Shown here piece after piece: positions 1 to 5,589 of a stretch of DNA of 12,870 bases (positions within the stretch are counted from its first letter, which is position 1; each line of letters begins with the position of its first letter). This DNA comes from CAZUGO01 sp964619935 (GTDB taxonomy: Bacteria > Planctomycetota > Phycisphaerae > UBA1845 > CAIVHJ01): positions 1-12,870 of the forward strand of contig CAZUGO010000060.1 in assembly GCA_964619935.1 (NCBI GenBank), in the 5' to 3' direction. The position numbers were made by a program, and so were the translations under genes. The notes beneath the pieces are model-generated. The model had not been told where the DNA came from. It saw only the letters and a program-made list of their open reading frames with translations, and did not search any database.

Positions 1-155
1 CATCGACGGTCTGGCGCAAGTCTGCAAACAGGAGCTGCAGCGCGATCCGTTTTGCGGCTGGGTCTTTGTGTTCCGCAATCGCCGGAGTACGGGCGTGAAG
101 GTCCTGGTGTATGACGGCCAGGGCTTTTGGCTGGCGCAAAACCATCTGCATTCAC
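1..155 (-). pseudogene. Start of an element gene cut by the IS66 remnant
   Basis: On the minus strand a very strong Shine-Dalgarno sequence (AAGGAGGT, 168-161) is followed 5 nt later by a GTG at 155-153 and, out of frame, an ATG at 151. Only about five codons (V-N-A-D-G) remain before the sequence becomes the antisense of IS66 tnpB. The frame stays open to the window edge, but that part is antisense IS66 DNA and probably not original coding. I read this as the beginning of a lost element gene. Product unknown. Confidence 0.35.
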
Positions 156-420
156 ACTGCACCTCCTTCAAACTGATTTGAGCACTTTGACACTTTCGCC
201 GTTTTGATAGCCGCGGCTCGATCGGCGAGCCGTTGCCGTTCTTCAGGCCATCGCGGCGCTCCTGCTCGTCCATGAGCCACCCCAGCATTTGCATCGCCAA
301 ACTGACCGACCCGCCGACTACCGGCGCCCAGTGGGCCATGGGATTGATTGACCGGTTTATGAACGCCATGTCGGCGTCCGTCAGTGTTCCCGGATGAATC
401 GTCTGAAATTGGTACTTCAT
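1..420 (-). CDS. Hypothetical element protein, 3' end disturbed by IS66 remnant
   Basis: The frame begins MKYQFQTIHPGTLTDADMAF with a good ribosome binding site (AAGGAG, 8 nt before the ATG at 420-418). Residues 1-80 look like a real soluble protein: an acidic N-terminal part, a segment SINPMAHWAPVVGGSVSLAMQ, then a charged region with DEQERRDGLKNG. The frame has no stop before base 1, but from about 155 down it is antisense to IS66 tnpB, so the genuine end is probably near 170-200. Another minus-strand frame ends at a TGA (173-171) just before the next gene's Shine-Dalgarno, so a frameshift near codons 60-85 may have removed the original stop. No family recognised. Upstream there is an operator-like inverted repeat at 456-469. 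Confidence 0.5.
   Translation of the reverse strand, partial: MKYQFQTIHPGTLTDADMAFINRSINPMAHWAPVVGGSVSLAMQMLGWLMDEQERRDGLKNGNGSPIEPRLSKRRKCQSAQISLKEVQCECRWFCASQKPWPSYTRTFTPVLRRLRNTKTQPQNGSRCSSCLQTCARPSM
2..181 (+). pseudogene. tnpB: IS66-family accessory protein TnpB (Orf2), C-terminal fragment
   Basis: The frame open from the window edge encodes 59 residues including DGLAQVCKQEL, DPFCGWVFVFRNRR and VKVLVYDGQGFWLAQ, the hallmark of IS66 TnpB/Orf2 proteins. After WLAQ the family normally continues with a short K-R-L..GRF tail; here it runs into an unrelated sequence (NHLHSHC...) and stops. No tnpC transposase follows, so this is the edge of a broken IS66 element, with the junction near 138-155. 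TnpB is an accessory protein needed for IS66 transposition. The 5' part lies outside the window. Family assignment is by recalled motif; the truncation is seen directly. Confidence 0.75.
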
Positions 421-627
421 CAACCTAACTCCTTGTGTTCCTAACACTTAATTAGTTCACAAACGTGAATAGTTTCTTGAGAAAAAAAGTTCTGGGGAAC
501 GGCGGTCCGTAAGTCCTGACTATCGCAAGATTTACACCCCCCGTGCCGTTTTGAGCCCAGAAACGGCCCGGAAACGGTCACCCAGGACCCGGGGGCCGAT
601 AGGGCCAAGCTCGTGACATCGACGCTA
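421..627. other. Intergenic region with small hairpins
   Basis: No convincing gene is seen here. It holds the 456-469 inverted repeat, a GCCGTTT/AAACGGC inverted repeat (545-551 and 561-567, 9-nt loop), and a weak minus-strand terminator-like site: a short GTTC/GAAC stem followed by T7 (about 500 down to 484). These may separate the 628-852 gene from the gene starting at 420. Confidence 0.35.
456..469. promoter_or_regulatory. Operator-like inverted repeat TTCAC-n4-GTGAA
   Basis: A 5-bp perfect inverted repeat with a 4-nt centre lies 36 bp upstream of the start codon at 420, where a repressor of the minus-strand gene would bind. The binding protein is unknown. The arms are short, so chance is possible. 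Confidence 0.3.
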
Positions 628-852
628 TCAAAAGTCCGGGTCTTCGTAATGCTTATGCTCGATGCGGTTCACGAGCATCAGGTCATGCAGCTCTTCGAGA
701 CACAGCGTGTACGCCCCTGCCACTTGTGCTGCGAACCTGTCGGTATTCCCTCTGCTCCTCCAACCCTCACGGCAGCACCAGAAAATCGCATAGGCTCGCA
801 GGATGTCGTGCGTCAGGTTTGCTGCCAGAACCTCGGCGGCAGTCGGCGTCAT
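628..852 (-). CDS. Hypothetical protein, 74 aa
   Basis: The frame starts at an ATG (852-850) preceded by GGAGG with a 9-nt spacer, an excellent ribosome binding site, which is the main reason for calling it. The product is a small, probably helical, soluble protein (MTPTAAEVLAANLTHDILRA at the N-terminus) with three cysteines (CC in the middle and one in YTLCLEELHD) and an acidic end (HYEDPDF). There is no signal peptide or membrane segment and no family is recognised. It lies just past the iteron region on the same strand as the replication gene and is probably an accessory gene of the integrative element. A plus-strand frame covers the same DNA but has no ribosome binding site. Confidence 0.6.
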   Translation of the reverse strand: MTPTAAEVLAANLTHDILRAYAIFWCCREGWRSRGNTDRFAAQVAGAYTLCLEELHDLMLVNRIEHKHYEDPDF

Positions 853-990
853 TGGTCGTTACCTCCGATTCGATGATCAGTTGTTAAGAAAGAAAGTACC
901 ACTTTAGCCATGGAAGCCCCGTCGTGTGTTAATCTGGGTAGTCTGTGTGATCCCACCGTCAGGTTTTTGGCAGTTACCGTATCCTCACGT

Positions 991-1027
991 GCCCCTATAG
1001 CGCGCGCATCGCTTGTGGGCTTTTTTT
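991..1027 (+). terminator. Terminator-like hairpin with T7, plus strand
   Basis: GCCC (991-994) pairs with GGGC (1017-1020) and AGCG (999-1002) with CGCT (1010-1013), separated by an internal loop and followed by seven T. It points on the plus strand although all nearby genes run on the minus strand. It ends in the same GGGCTTTTTTTGTG string as the terminator at 3357-3402. The stem is imperfect. Confidence 0.4.
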
Positions 1028-1153
1028 GTGTCCGAGTGTGGGGGGCATGAGGTATGTGGTAACTATATAATATATATATATAAGTATTGTATTTATCATA
1101 TTTTACGACTTTCCAAGTTGCCACATTTTTGTATGTGGTTATCTGCGGTAACG

Positions 1154-1180
1154 TGTGGTAACTGACGGTCAGTTACCACA
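1154..1180. repeat. Perfect 13-bp inverted repeat across the primase stop codon
   Basis: TGTGGTAACTGAC (1154-1166) and its exact reverse complement (1168-1180) are separated by one base. The two arms are head-to-head exact iterons, and the primase stop codon (1175-1173) lies in the right arm. Read on the plus strand it is followed by T6 (1181-1186), so besides a dimer-binding site or cruciform it could act as a plus-strand terminator. Confidence 0.6.
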
Positions 1181-3344
1181 TTTTTTGTGGTAACTGTGGC
1201 AACTCTGAGGTAACAGCAGCCAGTCGGTACCGACGCCCGGGGCGTCCTCCCAGTTGGGTCGATCCTGATACAAATTCAATCCTTAATTGACCGACTAGGG
1301 TAGCCCGAACTTCATCGATGTCCCTGTCGGACCACCCGAGCCGTCTAGAGACCTCCCAATGTGGAGCCCATTCGCCCGGGTTGCGGCGGTCCCACGACGT
1401 GAGGACTTCAAGCATCCGCTTGCATTTGCCGTCGAACAAGGACTCCGCCACGTGGCTGCCCGCCATGAAGAGCATTCGCCGGGTCTGGTGGTACACGAAT
1501 CGCCAAGACCATTCCACGGCATCGGCATCGATACTTGGGAGCAGGCGGTTGCCGCTGGCGGCATAAATCAGGGCCAGCTTACGGGTTTTTTCAACCGCAC
1601 GTGCCCAGATAGCCATGGCCACCTGGTCGTCTCGCTGTTCGGCCTCCGTATAGCGGTCGTCACAGAACTCGCGGCAAGCACTCAAGCGGTCCTCGCTGGC
1701 GGGCGTCGTTTTCACGGTCGCCGGCTGCGGGTGCCATTCTTGAAGGTTGGCGTTGCCGCCCGGCCGAAAGTCGGCCCACCATCGAGCGGCCTCAACCAAT
1801 CTGTGTGGCATGGGCTTGTCGACTGGCGTTTGCCCTCGCCCGCGGCTACCAGCCTCAACAATTAACAGACGAGCACAGAAACCATCCCGTAGCATTTGTG
1901 GGCTCATCGCCGCGTAGTAGTATTTGGGAACCGCTGTTCCTAGTAGACATAAAGACGGCTGGTCAATCACTCCGGAAGTCCGGTTTCCCGCCTTAACTCT
2001 CATGGGATAGACTCCGTTACTTGCCGTGTAAAATTTCAGTAACGCCCCCATGATCCCCTCCCAGCGGGCGTCTGTCGCACGATTGATCGCGTGCATCAAA
2101 ATATTAATTTCGTCGTTCATGAAGAGTGCACTAGGGTTCGCTAGAAGGCGGTCCTCGATGCCTTCCCCGCTTGCGAATGTTTCCCCTAGACAATGCTGCA
2201 ATCCGGCCTCAATGCAAATCCGCTGGATCACCTTCCGCGGATGCTCCTTGCCGACACCGCTGTTGGCCAATGCCAACACGTAAGCGTTGGTGCGTGTGTT
2301 TAGGGCATCGCGAATCTTGCGACCCGCAAGAAAACCTTGCAGCGTAATAGCACTTGCAAAAGCCAGAATGGGGGATGGGTATGGGGCGGTCGCCAGCATG
2401 TAGTCCACAGCTTCGTCAATGAAGCCCGGCACACGAAGCAATTCTTCGGGCATGGCTCCGGGGTCTTCCGGGAGTGGGTCGGCGGCAACCGCACGATCCT
2501 GCTCCCAGTGGTTTTCGGCCGTAGCTACTGCTATTTGATCGGGCTCATATCGGCAGATGCTGGCGGCAATGGTCTGGACTTCTCGCGAAGCGAGTGGCGG
2601 CTTGCAGCGGTCGGCGTTGACTCGGCTTAAGGCGGCGTGAACCTCCCGCTGGCTCATCCCGACCCGACGCATGCTTCCGCCCAAGCTCGCGAGCGTAGTA
2701 TTACGGTGCCCATGCGGGATTGGATTGCCGTCGGGCGGCGGGTCTTGTTTCGGGGGCGGCATCATTTCTGGAGAAGCGGCGGGGGTCACTTCGACCGAGC
2801 ATGCGAGGAGTTCTCTCCCCTCAAGCTGAGCAATGAGCCACTCGGGCGGTTCCGGCAGCTTGTCAAATCCGTCATTCAGTTCCGTGATCCAGGTGTATGT
2901 TCCGTTGCCCCCTCGCGAGGGTGGCACGAGGATGTATCCGCCGTTGCCTCTGGTATCGACCCTCAACGCGAGTTTGCCCGCAGTGTTCTTCCAGTCAAAA
3001 CCCTGCGGCTGTCGAAACACGTGATGATGCCCGCCACGTGGCGTTTGTGAAGTTGGTGCGTTCTCCAGGTCTACCTTATGTTGTGCGTCCTCGGGCCAGG
3101 GGTTGTCCGGGCCGTCCACGTCGACAACGAGAAGCCCCTGCGTCGATAACCCGATGTTGGCGTTCGGGCGGCGACGCCACCAGTTTTCGACCACGGCCGG
3201 CTCGGTGGTCGCATCCTTACAACCGTGCGGCTTGATTGGATTCTTGCCACCCGGCGCGCAGGGAAAAACTGAAAAGCCCAATGCGGCGTACCGCAAAGCG
3301 GCCGATTGAATTGGCTGGCTTGCCCGATTAGAATTGGAGGACAT
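1173..3344 (-). CDS. PrimPol-type primase with C-terminal helicase-like ATPase region (replication protein)
   Basis: 723 residues. The N-terminal domain (about 10-175) is a bifunctional primase/polymerase (PrimPol) fold. It shows ALRYAALGFSVFPC, the metal-binding pair D75-x-D77 in LLVVDVDG, the GGHHH histidine cluster (106-108) and RGNGGY (132-137). A PriCT-like helical segment follows (about 210-268). From about 300 on it resembles DUF3987-type helicase-like ATPases: a P-loop-like NSGVGKE (361-367, K366) and a Walker-B-like ALFMNDE (406-412). The protein probably primes and unwinds the element's origin; the iterons lie at its own 3' end. The start ATG has AAGGAAG just upstream. The P-loop has Glu where Ser/Thr is usual, but GK(D/E)HPRK variants occur in phage-type relatives as I recall. 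The last residues (ELPQLPQKMW) are encoded by iteron DNA. Confidence 0.85.
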   Translation of the reverse strand: MSSNSNRASQPIQSAALRYAALGFSVFPCAPGGKNPIKPHGCKDATTEPAVVENWWRRRPNANIGLSTQGLLVVDVDGPDNPWPEDAQHKVDLENAPTSQTPRGGHHHVFRQPQGFDWKNTAGKLALRVDTRGNGGYILVPPSRGGNGTYTWITELNDGFDKLPEPPEWLIAQLEGRELLACSVEVTPAASPEMMPPPKQDPPPDGNPIPHGHRNTTLASLGGSMRRVGMSQREVHAALSRVNADRCKPPLASREVQTIAASICRYEPDQIAVATAENHWEQDRAVAADPLPEDPGAMPEELLRVPGFIDEAVDYMLATAPYPSPILAFASAITLQGFLAGRKIRDALNTRTNAYVLALANSGVGKEHPRKVIQRICIEAGLQHCLGETFASGEGIEDRLLANPSALFMNDEINILMHAINRATDARWEGIMGALLKFYTASNGVYPMRVKAGNRTSGVIDQPSLCLLGTAVPKYYYAAMSPQMLRDGFCARLLIVEAGSRGRGQTPVDKPMPHRLVEAARWWADFRPGGNANLQEWHPQPATVKTTPASEDRLSACREFCDDRYTEAEQRDDQVAMAIWARAVEKTRKLALIYAASGNRLLPSIDADAVEWSWRFVYHQTRRMLFMAGSHVAESLFDGKCKRMLEVLTSWDRRNPGEWAPHWEVSRRLGWSDRDIDEVRATLVGQLRIEFVSGSTQLGGRPGRRYRLAAVTSELPQLPQKMW
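3306..3334 (+). promoter_or_regulatory. Sigma70-like promoter reading antisense to the primase start
   Basis: TTGAAT (3306-3311) and TAGAAT (3329-3334) are separated by exactly 17 bp. They match the -35 and -10 consensus at 4 of 6 and 5 of 6 bases. They lie within the first codons of the primase gene on the opposite strand. The predicted start is near 3341. The sigma70 consensus is assumed to hold in this organism. Confidence 0.4.
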
Positions 3345-3402
3345 ATACTTCCTTCGAGCCCCTAGCGGCAGCTATTACAGGTAGCCGCTGGGGGCTTTTT
3401 TT
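3341..3402 (+). ncRNA. Putative antisense (countertranscribed) RNA over the primase leader
   Basis: A plus-strand transcript from the 3306-3334 promoter to the 3357-3402 terminator would be about 60 nt. It would be fully complementary to the primase start codon (3344-3342), its Shine-Dalgarno (3354-3348) and the leader hairpin. Short antisense RNAs with one strong terminator hairpin control initiator synthesis and copy number in several plasmid families. Promoter, terminator and position fit that role; expression is not shown. The alternative is a terminator that only blocks stray antisense transcription. Confidence 0.4.
3357..3402 (+). terminator. Strong intrinsic terminator, plus strand
   Basis: A 13-bp stem (3357-3369 with 3384-3396, a single G-U pair, GC-rich, 14-nt loop) is followed by a T run ending at 3402. 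On the minus strand the same hairpin has a run of A before it and no T after it, so it terminates plus-strand transcription only. No plus-strand protein gene precedes it. In the minus-strand mRNA the hairpin sits just upstream of the primase ribosome binding site. Confidence 0.75.
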
Positions 3403-3406
3403 GTGG

Positions 3407-3652
3407 TCAGAGTCCAGCGGCGTCTAGCTGTTGATCGATGGTCGCCTTGGGATCGTCCGTGCGGGCCGCCCCCACACAGAACCGCGCAATTGCTTCGCAG
3501 GACGTGTACCGGCGACCGCCGCACTTGATGGTTTCAAGTGGCTTCTCGGGTCTGTTGATCCATCTCCAGATTGTGGAAATGTGCGGACGGCCGGGAGCAT
3601 GCCGCGGGGCATCATTGATGGGAACAAGCTGCTCTTGGTGGATGTTGATCAT
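3407..3652 (-). CDS. DUF1580-like small HTH protein, possible excisionase/regulator
   Basis: 81 residues. The centre (about 20-60) reads RPHISTIWRWINRPEKPLETIKCGGRRYTSCEAIARF. This is the pattern of planctomycete DUF1580 proteins and of MerR/AlpA-type winged-helix excisionase-like domains: a first helix pair with W-R-W, a GGRRYTS wing and a following helix. Such proteins act as excisionases or transcriptional regulators in integrative elements. Here it lies between the winged-helix gene and the primase, the position of alpA/xis genes in phage satellites. The start ATG (3652-3650) has GAGGAT 7 nt upstream. The gap to the primase is 62 bp and contains the hairpin at 3357-3396. Family assignment is from memory of the motif, and the excisionase role is inferred. 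Confidence 0.7.
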   Translation of the reverse strand: MINIHQEQLVPINDAPRHAPGRPHISTIWRWINRPEKPLETIKCGGRRYTSCEAIARFCVGAARTDDPKATIDQQLDAAGL

Positions 3653-3671
3653 GTGGCGTATCCTCGCATAG

Positions 3672-3730
3672 GGTCAGTAATTGACCGCGATGATACGCAA
3701 ACTGCGTAGGGGAATTGCGTCTACATAGAC
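3672..3730. promoter_or_regulatory. Cluster of three operator-like inverted repeats upstream of the DUF1580-primase genes
   Basis: Three short perfect inverted repeats lie in a row: GGTCA-n5-TGACC (3672-3686), TACGCA-n3-TGCGTA (3694-3708) and GTCTA-n2-TAGAC (3719-3730). They occupy -20 to -78 relative to the start codon at 3652. On the minus strand there are -10-like hexamers TATCAT (3695-3690) and TATGTA (3727-3722). The latter starts 10 bp after the last 12-bp direct repeat. Exact promoter unknown. Confidence 0.4.
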
Positions 3731-3737
3731 CGACTAT

Positions 3738-3812
3738 TTCGTATACATTGCTGACCTATTTCGTATACATTGCCGGTCCGATTCGTATACATTCTTCCGA
3801 TTCGTATACATT
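3738..3812. repeat. Four direct repeats TTCGTATACATT, spaced 22/22/19 bp
   Basis: Identical 12-mers are at 3738-3749, 3760-3771, 3782-3793 and 3801-3812; each contains the palindrome GTATAC. The start-to-start spacing of 22 bp is two helical turns, so bound proteins would line up on one face. The last copy overlaps the stop codon of the winged-helix gene. They are probably binding sites for a regulator or initiator; the adjacent OmpR/PhoB-like winged-helix protein is the obvious candidate, by inference. Confidence 0.75.
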
Positions 3813-4237
3813 CAAGCGGGCGGCCGCAGTTTCCAGCGGAAGCCCTCTTTGGTGATCATGGTGTCAATGGCCGGATGTTTCGACTTGTCGATCCGAAAGA
3901 TGATCTGCATTCGGGCAGTCTTGCTCTCGCCCATGGTCGTCCTTACAAGGATTTCGCTGAGCCGAAGCGATCCCTCGCCGCTGCGGTAAGCCCGCCACAA
4001 AACCAACACGATTTCGGCCTGTGTCGGCGTGAAACGAAACGAGCGATTTCCCCACTGCGCCTCGGTGCCATCCTCGGACACGCGGAAGTCAGTTTCGGGC
4101 GGCAGCGGTTTCGCGACCGCATGTGACTGCTGGCGCCGTCGGCTCCACGCCGTTTCAAAAAGGCTTCCGCCAGGGTCGCGTACCGATTCTGTTTCGCCAC
4201 CGAAAAGACTTCCGCCGCTTCCGCCGGGATTCGACAT
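3812..4237 (-). CDS. Winged-helix DNA-binding protein, OmpR/PhoB C-terminal-like, no receiver domain
   Basis: 141 residues. The N-terminal 45 are Gly/Ser-rich and basic, with the short repeat GGSLF twice (about 8-12 and 23-27), and look disordered. Residues about 65-138 fit an OmpR-type winged helix: strand RSFRF, TPTQAEIVLVLWRAY (helix 1), LRLSEILVRTTM (helix 2), ARMQIIFRIDKSKHP (recognition helix region) and IDTMITKEGFRWKL (wing, like the ITVRGxGYRL ending of response regulators). There is no phospho-acceptor domain, so it is not a normal response regulator. The start ATG has AAAGGA about 7 nt upstream. Four 12-bp repeats lie directly at its 3' end and two palindromes upstream. It probably regulates the DUF1580-primase genes or itself; target binding is inferred. 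Confidence 0.65.
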   Translation of the reverse strand: MSNPGGSGGSLFGGETESVRDPGGSLFETAWSRRRQQSHAVAKPLPPETDFRVSEDGTEAQWGNRSFRFTPTQAEIVLVLWRAYRSGEGSLRLSEILVRTTMGESKTARMQIIFRIDKSKHPAIDTMITKEGFRWKLRPPA

Positions 4238-4255
4238 GAGCTAATCCTTTGCTTC

Positions 4256-4297
4256 GGGTCGGACCGACCCAGATCGCGGGGATTAGCAACCGCGATC
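4256..4297. promoter_or_regulatory. Two adjacent inverted repeats upstream of the winged-helix gene
   Basis: GGGTCGG-A-CCGACCC (4256-4270) is a perfect 7-bp dyad. GATCGCGG (4272-4279) pairs with CCGCGATC (4290-4297) across a 10-nt loop. They lie 19-60 bp upstream of the start at 4237 and 58 bp beyond the integrase stop, so they could be operators for the winged-helix gene or a T-less terminator for the integrase. Confidence 0.4.
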
Positions 4298-4354
4298 CAG
4301 GTTCGGCCCACTTGTCGGTGTACGGCCGACTTCCCGAGAGAGTAAAAGTATACC

Positions 4355-5551
4355 CTAACCCACTTCCAGTGCTATCCTGCTGGCCAGGTCCGCGTTTCGC
4401 CGCGCGTAAACCTCTGTAATGTCACACCGCGCGTGCCCCAACACGACTTGCGCACTTTCAATCCCAAATTCTTTCCTGATTCTCGTGGCGGTGCCGTGCC
4501 GCAGTTGGTGCGGATGCCAGCGGTGCGCCTTCTGCCATTGCTTCAGTGCCTCGCCTTCCATGCCTTCGGGCGCCGGATGCGCCAGGTCACAGCCGCGGGT
4601 GATCGCCCGGCGATAGCTGTCCACCGTGTAGCAGTCTTGAATGACGCGTGCGGTTTTCCTGCTGTTACGCCGTTGATTCGGTCGGCGATGGGTTGCAGCC
4701 TTGGCGTGTCGCTCGTGTTCAGCGGACGCGGGATTGAACAGGTAAGCACTGGTGTCCGGCTTCAGAAACTCCTTGATGATGTTTTGGGATCTGGGTCCAA
4801 GCGCGATCACTCGGTCGAGCCCCCGGTGCTGCCCCTTGTGCCGTGCTGGCCTGTACAGCCACACGGTCCCGTCGGTCTCGATGTCGCAACCCCGCATGAT
4901 CACGATTTCGCCAGGTCTCGACCCGGTCAATCGCTGCAAGCAAATCATTGCCCACACTTGGCGACTTACAAACGGCTCAATAGCCTCCACGTACAAATCG
5001 GAAACGGGCTTGACCGGTTCGGTTTCGCGGGCCGCAGACCGACCGCGGCGAAGCCCGGAGACAGCTTGCAGCCCATGCAGGATCTCGGGCGGGACGATTT
5101 CCTCCTCGGTGCCCCACTTGAACGCGCGCCGAATGCGACCGACCGTATCGTTCACGTAAACCCGACTATGGCCCTTATCGATAAGCGACTGCCGAAACGC
5201 CTTCAGGCATAACGGCCCGAAGTCTACGATCCTGGTATGAACAAACGATTCCCGCAGATAGCGTAGGGCGATCTTCACGTTCTGCTGCTCGCGAGTAGGC
5301 AGCCCTTCTTTGACGTGATACTGCTGGCAGTGTTGCCAATACTTCAGGATCAACTCGCCGACGACGGGGTCCTGCTTCAACTGGCGGCCGCCGGCCAGCC
5401 AACGGGCAACCAACTGGTCATACTTCTCAACGCTCTCGGGGCTGCCGTGGGGGCCCAGGTAGACGTCGCGGCCATTGAAACTCACAACAGCTTGGCCACT
5501 GCGGCGGTGCCTCCGGTAGGTCGGCGCGGTTTGATTTTTGCCTCGTGACAT
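4355..5551 (-). CDS. int: Tyrosine-type site-specific integrase
   Basis: 398 residues from the ATG at 5551. This start has GGAGGAT 7 nt upstream and is preferred to a start 21 codons earlier that has no ribosome binding site. The N-terminal part (YRRHRRSGQAVVSFNGRDVYLGPHGS) is typical of planctomycete phage-type integrases. A SAM-like core-binding domain covers about 60-160. The catalytic domain has R212 (TGSRPGE), K239 (ARHKG), H348-x-x-R351 (HPHQLRHG), H373 (VLGHA) and the nucleophile Y382 (TEVYARRN). All active-site residues are present, so the enzyme looks functional. It would catalyse integration and excision of the element at the adjacent tRNA-Ala gene. A tandem 11-bp repeat lies just upstream. 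Transcription runs away from the tRNA. Confidence 0.93.
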   Translation of the reverse strand: MSRGKNQTAPTYRRHRRSGQAVVSFNGRDVYLGPHGSPESVEKYDQLVARWLAGGRQLKQDPVVGELILKYWQHCQQYHVKEGLPTREQQNVKIALRYLRESFVHTRIVDFGPLCLKAFRQSLIDKGHSRVYVNDTVGRIRRAFKWGTEEEIVPPEILHGLQAVSGLRRGRSAARETEPVKPVSDLYVEAIEPFVSRQVWAMICLQRLTGSRPGEIVIMRGCDIETDGTVWLYRPARHKGQHRGLDRVIALGPRSQNIIKEFLKPDTSAYLFNPASAEHERHAKAATHRRPNQRRNSRKTARVIQDCYTVDSYRRAITRGCDLAHPAPEGMEGEALKQWQKAHRWHPHQLRHGTATRIRKEFGIESAQVVLGHARCDITEVYARRNADLASRIALEVG

Positions 5552-5567
5552 CGGTGCGATCCTCCAG

Positions 5568-5589
5568 CAAATCCGGTACAAATCCGGTA
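5568..5589. repeat. Tandem 11-bp direct repeat (CAAATCCGGTA x2) before int
   Basis: Two perfect copies (5568-5578 and 5579-5589) lie directly upstream of the integrase ribosome binding site, between int and the tRNA 3' end. Short direct repeats here are common as integrase arm-type sites or regulator sites. Function inferred from position only. Confidence 0.5.

Larger units (their letters stand above)
972..1215. other. Putative iteron-type replication origin
   Basis: A nearly pure A/T stretch (about 1061-1107) is surrounded by copies of a 10-bp motif, consensus TGTGGTAACT. Exact copies are at 1055-1064 (+), 1154-1163 (+), 1171-1180 (-) and 1186-1195 (+). One-mismatch copies are at 1116-1125 (-) and 1195-1204 (+). 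More diverged copies are at 972-981 (-), 1134-1143 (+), 1144-1153 (+) and 1206-1215 (+). The right-hand cluster runs into the last codons of the primase gene. Iterons plus an AT-rich melting segment next to the replication gene are the known layout of iteron plasmid origins and of SaPI origins, which lie downstream of the pri/rep genes. The repeats are seen; the origin function is inferred. Confidence 0.65.

Noticed and set aside
361..367. Primase P-loop with Glu in place of Ser/Thr (residues 361-367 of the protein, NSGVGKE) as a sign of inactivation.
   Set aside because: The coordinates here are protein residues. GK(D/E)HPRK versions appear to be normal in phage-type DUF3987-like proteins, so this is probably a family feature rather than a lesion.
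849..1124. A 91-residue minus-strand frame ending with ATGA overlap at the 74-aa gene start.
   Set aside because: Its N-terminal half is the AT tract and iteron DNA, it has no ribosome binding site, and the sequence looks non-coding. A 20-codon frame at its end (from 911) could be a leader peptide but is not supported.
3402..3407. Programmed frameshift at the A7 run between the DUF1580-like gene and the primase.
   Set aside because: The A run (complement of 3402-3396) lies after the stop codon of the DUF1580-like gene, so slippage there could not fuse the two frames; it is the complement of the plus-strand terminator's T run.
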